A stretch of 15,559 nt of DNA from assembly GCA_964546565.1 (NCBI GenBank), contig CAZJKC010000039.1, positions 1 to 15,559 of the forward strand, given 5' to 3'. Under the pieces are notes generated by a model. It did not search any database and had not been told where the DNA came from. It saw only the letters and a program-made list of their open reading frames with translations. Shown here piece by piece: positions 12,556 through 15,559 of this stretch. Position numbers and translations under genes: made by a program. How positions within the stretch are numbered: position 1 is the stretch's first letter; every line of letters starts with the position of its first letter. Source of the DNA: CAG-826 sp964546565. GTDB lineage: Bacteria > Bacillota_I > Bacilli_A > RFN20 > CAG-826.

Positions 12556-13305
12556 TCACTCTTTCTTTTTTTGAATATGATAACCAATTTTAGCTAATGA
12601 TTTATCACTAACAAAACGTGTTAAGAATTTACTAATTTTCATAAGACGACCTGGGACAATTATGGTTTTGCCTTTAAACATTTTTTTAATTGCATAACGT
12701 GCAACTTTTTGACTAGTTAATCCTTTTATAGCAAAATTTACATTGGCAACATCATTGAATTCTGTTTTAACGGGTCCTGGACAAAGAACCGCTACAGAAA
12801 TAGGTAATTTTAATCTCTTGATTTCTTCATTTAAAGATACAGAAAAATGATAAACATAGGCTTTACTAGCATAATATTCGCTCATTAATGGTCCAAAAGT
12901 AAAAGCGGCTGCAGACGCTACATTAAGAATTCTTCCTTCTTTTTGACTGATAAACTTCTTTAAAAATAAATGACATAAAATTGTTAATGAATTTACATTG
13001 ACATTCATCATATTTTCTAACTTATTATCATTCATCAAATGAAAAGGACCAAAGTCGCCAAACCCTGCATTATTTATTAGTACCGTAATTGGTAAGTCCT
13101 GAACTTCATCAAACAGGTGATAACAGTTTTCTTTAACTGATAAATCATATGTACAAATTCTTACATCAGTATTTAACTCTTCTTTTAATTGTTTTAATTT
13201 ATCTTGCCGGCGCGCAACTAAAACAAGATTATATCCCATTTCTGACATTATTTTAGCCATTTCACATCCAATTCCCGAACTAGCTCCTGTAATTAAGGCC
13301 CACAT
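12556..13305 (-). CDS. short-chain dehydrogenase/reductase (SDR)
   Basis: 249 residues, classical SDR length. The dinucleotide-binding TGASSGIG is at residues 6-13, the structural NNAG at 78-81, the catalytic Ser at 131 (NVASAAAF), and YxxxK at Y144 and K148 (YYASK). The PGPVKTEF segment follows. Arg residues after the second strand (VARRQDKL) suggest NADP(H) rather than NAD(H). The substrate cannot be inferred; similar stand-alone SDRs are annotated as general oxidoreductases. AAGGAG lies 8 bases before the ATG. No clear hairpin terminator follows before the tRNA-Arg promoter, so some read-through into tRNA-Arg is possible. Confidence 0.92.
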   Translation of the reverse strand: MWALITGASSGIGCEMAKIMSEMGYNLVLVARRQDKLKQLKEELNTDVRICTYDLSVKENCYHLFDEVQDLPITVLINNAGFGDFGPFHLMNDNKLENMMNVNVNSLTILCHLFLKKFISQKEGRILNVASAAAFTFGPLMSEYYASKAYVYHFSVSLNEEIKRLKLPISVAVLCPGPVKTEFNDVANVNFAIKGLTSQKVARYAIKKMFKGKTIIVPGRLMKISKFLTRFVSDKSLAKIGYHIQKKKE

Positions 13306-13393
13306 AAAATCATCTCCTTAAATAGATACTAACATATTTTGATAATCAAATGTATTTTTTGTTTATTTTTTTACAGAAACCCTTTTAATTAGT

Positions 13394-13417
13394 AAAAAAG
13401 TAACCAAAAGGTTACTT
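13394..13417 (-). terminator. terminator of the DUF2975-like gene
   Basis: On the minus strand, an 8-bp stem AAGTAACC TTTT GGTTACTT (13398-13417) runs into a T tract. It is 13 bases past the stop at 13430. Confidence 0.88.
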
Positions 13418-13429
13418 AATTATCAATTA

Positions 13430-13993
13430 TTATTCTTGATTCTCATCGACATTATTTAATTTTTGTTTATCTTCAAGTAATTCACAAGCATATCGGCAAA
13501 CAAATCCTAATAATAATAAAGCAAAGCCGGCACCAAGTGAAATACCATCAATTTCATATTTTGCTACATCCGATAACGATGCTTTCATAATGATATAAAC
13601 TATTTTCGCAATAATATTGGTACCAATAGGAATAACTAACGCTAAAACACCTAAACGAATTAATTCATTTGATCCCTTAATAGTAAAAGGTGTATCATCT
13701 TTTAATTCATTAGTAAAATAATGATCGGCAAAACGTGCTAAAATCGATTCACCTACACATATAACAATACCTACTGCCATAATGGCATATAGACTATTAA
13801 CATTCATACCGGCTTCATTTTCAATGATACTTTCTAAAGTAACTTCACCAATTGTTATTGTCCCAATTCCTGATAAAAGACTAATAATGCCGATAAGACA
13901 ACCGCCAACACCTACTAAACAACAAATAAAGACAATTTTAGAAAATATTTGCGCTACTTTAGATAATCCCTGAATAACTTTTTTTGATTCCAT
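13430..13993 (-). CDS. four-helix membrane protein, DUF2975-like
   Basis: 187 residues with four predicted transmembrane helices (approximately residues 18-43, 65-86, 110-135 and 150-168). A cytosolic-looking segment between the second and third (FTNELKDDTPFTIKGSNELI) precedes a helix starting RLGVLALVIPIG. That 'L-x-x-x-TPF...N-x-x-x-LR' order is typical of DUF2975 proteins. Those proteins are usually followed by a small Xre-type regulator; none is present here. The function is unknown. The C-terminus is acidic. AAGGAAGG lies upstream of the ATG, and the gene appears monocistronic. Confidence 0.6.
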   Translation of the reverse strand: MESKKVIQGLSKVAQIFSKIVFICCLVGVGGCLIGIISLLSGIGTITIGEVTLESIIENEAGMNVNSLYAIMAVGIVICVGESILARFADHYFTNELKDDTPFTIKGSNELIRLGVLALVIPIGTNIIAKIVYIIMKASLSDVAKYEIDGISLGAGFALLLLGFVCRYACELLEDKQKLNNVDENQE

Positions 13994-14016
13994 TTTTTAT
14001 CCTTCCTTTTTTAAGG

Positions 14017-14025
14017 ATTATAGCA
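14017..14025 (-). promoter_or_regulatory. extended -10 promoter of the DUF2975-like gene
   Basis: On the minus strand TGCTATAAT combines a consensus -10 with the TG extension, about 24 bases before the ATG at 13993. The -35 region is a poor match (T-rich), as is common for extended -10 promoters. Confidence 0.6.
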
Positions 14026-14031
14026 CTATTC

Positions 14032-14101
14032 AAAAAAAAGAGAGAGTTTTTATTCTTAATTAGTCATAATCTAATCATCAATAAAAAACAAAACAACTCT
14101 C
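14032..14101 (-). terminator. probable terminator upstream of the DUF2975-like gene, facing fic transcription
   Basis: On the minus strand GAGAGTT pairs with AACTCTC, and the stem is extended by T-rich/A-rich arms with a bulge. A stretch of eight T follows. It would end leftward transcripts from the fic region. The remainder of 14102-14305 has no supportable gene; an isolated AGGAGGTG (minus strand, 14258-14265) has no start codon at a usable distance. Confidence 0.4.
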
Positions 14102-14305
14102 ATCATTTATCAAAGTTTATCTATTTACATAGGAAAGTAAAAAGACGATTTTGGGCAATTTATTCACATACTAGTGTCCATTAAATGATTCAAACACATA
14201 GCCATTGAAATATAATTTTAAGAAGCTAAATAATTTCCGACACAAGTAAAACTTGTTCACCTCCTAAGTTTTTTTGCAAAGTAAGATACCAACCTTGTAA
14301 AAAAC

Positions 14306-15145
14306 TTAATCATTAAATGGTATTTCAAAATATCTTAAAAGTTCTTTATAAGTATCTTGACCATCAAGAAAAGTTTCAATTAGAAAGCCTTTTTCACTAT
14401 TCCATTCCTTTAAACCACGATAATAGAACATTTTTTTGCTGTCTTCAATAATAAACGGAACGATATTAAAACGTAAACACTCCTTAAATGCAATCAATCG
14501 TCCTACTCTACCGTTACCGTCTTGGAACGGATGGATTTTTTCAAAATCATGATGAAATTGAATGATATTTTCAATACTCATATCAGATATTTGTGTATAA
14601 GCAGTGAGAAGTTTTTTAATTTCTCCAGCAACATTAGATGGTAGAGTAGTTTTTTGACCGCCTACAACGTTAGGCCTTGCTTTATATTCACCTACATTAA
14701 ACCAAAACAAATAAGAATCTTTCGTACTGCTTTTTAAAATTTTATGTATTTTTTTAATGATATCTTCCGTCAACGGTTCTTCTGCGCAATCAATTATATA
14801 ATCGATAGCACGAAAGTGATTTGCCGTTTCAATAATATCATCAACGAAAACACATTCTTTTACGCCAATGGTATTAGTTTCAAATATAAGACGAGTTTGG
14901 TCTTCGGTAAGTTTACTGCCTTCAATTCGGTTAGAATTATACGTAAGGCGTACTTGAGTTTCATGATATATACCACCGCTGATTTTGGCATTTTTTCTTC
15001 TCTTAACACTTGTAATATTTTATTTTCGCAAACCTTTATACATATATCTTCCTTTTCACAACCAAAAAAATCACACAAGCGAATAATAACATGATCGGCA
15101 ATTTTTTCGCCTTTTCCGATTTTGACAATTGTACGGGAAGAAATA
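14306..15145 (-). pseudogene. Xre-Fic fusion gene, frameshifted and truncated by an IS element
   Basis: Leftward from the IS junction, the frame reads as the end of an Xre helix-turn-helix (ISSRTIVKIGKGEKIADHV, then RLCDFFGCEKEDI). It continues through a linker ENKILQVLREEK and stops at 14860. The Fic frame is open from 15019 to 14306: SGGIYHETQVRLTYNSNRIE, then NHFRAIDYII, and the catalytic HPFQDGNGRVGRL with the Fic histidine. Adding one A to the A6 run at 14991-14996 joins LREEK to NAKISGG without a gap, so a one-base deletion (or assembly error) splits one gene. SNRIEG matches the [S/T]xxxE[G/N] inhibitory motif of self-inhibited Fic enzymes. Fic proteins transfer AMP to target proteins. 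The HTH N-terminus is lost at about 15145. An internal TTG at 14773 could only start a fragment lacking the inhibitory motif. Confidence 0.85.
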
Positions 15146-15146
15146 G

Positions 15147-15197
15147 GGGCTGTTGAAAAACCTAACTAAAAATTAGGGAAGGCAACAGTCCTTTTTT
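15147..15197 (+). terminator. nested hairpin with T-run at the IS left end
   Basis: The outer stem GGGCTGTTG / CAACAGTCC (8 of 9 standard pairs) encloses an inner stem CCTAA / TTAGG. It is followed by six T. Structures like this at IS ends can stop outside transcription entering the transposase gene. Confidence 0.65.
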
Positions 15198-15226
15198 CAA
15201 ATTTTTTAATAAAAAAATGACTTAAT

Positions 15227-15256
15227 TTGCAAAAAAATCAAGCCATTTAGTAAAAT
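15227..15256 (+). promoter_or_regulatory. transposase promoter
   Basis: TTGCAA (15227-15232) and TAAAAT (15251-15256) with an 18-base spacer, 25 bases before the transposase ATG. The spacer overlaps a 14-bp imperfect inverted repeat (15215-15228 with 15235-15248) that pairs fully, with G-U wobbles, only in the minus-strand transcript. Confidence 0.55.
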
Positions 15257-15280
15257 ATCTTTGTTCAGGAGATATTTTAT

Positions 15281-15523
15281 ATGCATTATTTTAGCACAAT
15301 TAAACTTTTTTTAGTACCTTCCTTCGACCTAGATGTGAAGGAAATGGAAAAAATAGAAAAATTTTTATTATTTTTAGATAATTCAGGTGTTGGAGAAATT
15401 ATTTCTCAATATATTAAGAATGATACAAAAAAAGGTGGTAGACCAAACTGTAATTACTATAGATTATTTGCAACGATTTTATTTGGTTTCGCTTTTGATA
15501 AATGTTATAGATTAGCACATTAA
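15281..15523 (+). pseudogene. transposase N-terminal fragment (IS1182/IS5-type), broken
   Basis: 80 residues starting MHYFSTIKLFLVPSFDLD and containing a GGRPNCNYYRLFATILFGFA segment. This corresponds to the 'GRP-x-(Y/F)-x-x-x-x-(L/M)-(L/F)' N-terminal domain of IS1182/IS5-type transposases, which are normally several hundred residues long. The frame stops with RLAH at 15523, right after FAFDKC, where full-length members continue with a conserved helix. The adjacent -1 frame is open from about 15510 to the window end, so a frameshift or internal deletion is likely. The catalytic DDE residues are not reached. AGGAG lies 9 bases before the ATG. Confidence 0.65.
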
Positions 15524-15559
15524 ATGAAGCTAATAATTGCAAAATAATTAAGGAAATAA

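Larger units (their letters stand above)
15146..15559 (+). mobile_element. left part of an insertion sequence (IS1182-like), cut by the window edge
   Basis: The element begins with GGGGCTGTTG at 15146, a sequence typical of IS terminal ends, exactly where homology of the Xre-Fic gene stops. It carries a nested hairpin and T-run (15147-15197), a second hairpin (15215-15248), a promoter, and a transposase start. The right end is outside the window, so neither the matching inverted repeat nor the target duplication can be seen. The family assignment rests on the transposase N-terminus. Confidence 0.7.

Noticed and set aside
13984..14184. A rightward open frame of 66 codons in the gap upstream of the DUF2975-like gene
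   Set aside because: It is antisense to the promoter region, of repetitive composition, and lacks a binding site; it overlaps the terminator-like hairpin.
14200..14280. An isolated AGGAGGTG on the minus strand at 14258-14265
   Set aside because: No ATG lies at a usable distance. The only frame begins with GTG inside the site or a distant TTG and gives about 30 residues without recognisable features.
14744..15094. A rightward open frame of 116 codons across the fic gene
   Set aside because: It is antisense to the Fic coding frame, whose motifs are unmistakable.
1..15559. CRISPR array, rRNA, riboswitch or large repeat family
   Set aside because: No regularly spaced repeats, conserved rRNA sequence or recognisable riboswitch core was seen on either strand.
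1..15559. Mycoplasma-type code with TGA as Trp
   Set aside because: TGA ends a gene at 8015-8017 in a tightly packed operon and Trp residues throughout are TGG.

Overview
The window is an AT-rich chromosomal segment of a low-GC Bacillota, most likely from the Bacilli / Erysipelotrichia side. Three things support this: spore-coat genes (a CotJ operon and a CotF-type pair), strong AGGAGG ribosome-binding sites, and sigma-A-like promoters. TGA is used as an ordinary stop (for example at 8015-8017) and Trp is TGG, so this is not a Mycoplasma-type genetic code. The species cannot be named from the sequence alone.

Layout. 1-134 is the 5' end of a leftward membrane-protein gene that runs off the window. 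135-478 is mostly non-coding, with a short coding remnant and T-arm-like motifs. 479-648 holds a leftward tRNA-Thr(CGU)/tRNA-Val(GAC) unit with promoter and terminator. 849-1852 is a rightward CotJ operon whose first gene appears to fuse CotJA-like and CotJB-like segments, followed by the manganese-catalase-like CotJC; a sigma-E-like promoter precedes it. 1914-5927 is a leftward five-gene operon: DUF368/PopT lipid-carrier translocase, oligoendopeptidase F, a sigma-factor-like protein with a C-terminal membrane anchor, and two small unknown genes. 6088-6174 is tRNA-Leu(CAA). 6299-7623 holds an orphan acidic protein and a convergent TerB-like protein. 7817-8337 is a pair of small CotF-type coat proteins, followed by a GtrA-family membrane protein.

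8983-11874 is a compact leftward ferrous-iron operon, feoA-feoA-feoB plus a tiny FeoB-associated Cys-rich membrane protein, with one-base overlaps at two junctions. Its promoter is flanked by two inverted repeats that look like operators for the DtxR/MntR-family regulator encoded just upstream (12013-12381). That regulator gene starts 20 nt after the CCA end of a tRNA-Arg(CCG) gene and shares its promoter. 12556-13305 is a short-chain dehydrogenase and 13430-13993 a DUF2975-like membrane protein.

The right edge is decayed. An Xre-Fic fusion gene carries a one-base frameshift in an A6 tract and is cut at about 15145 by the end of an IS element. The IS has a nested hairpin followed by a T-run, a promoter, and a broken transposase N-terminus.

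No CRISPR array, rRNA gene or obvious large novel defence locus is visible. The most unusual features are the CotJA-CotJB fusion, the membrane-anchored sigma-like protein between a peptidase and two unknown genes, the tRNA-Arg-dtxR cotranscript with a hybrid metal-site regulator, and the broken Xre-Fic toxin-type gene.
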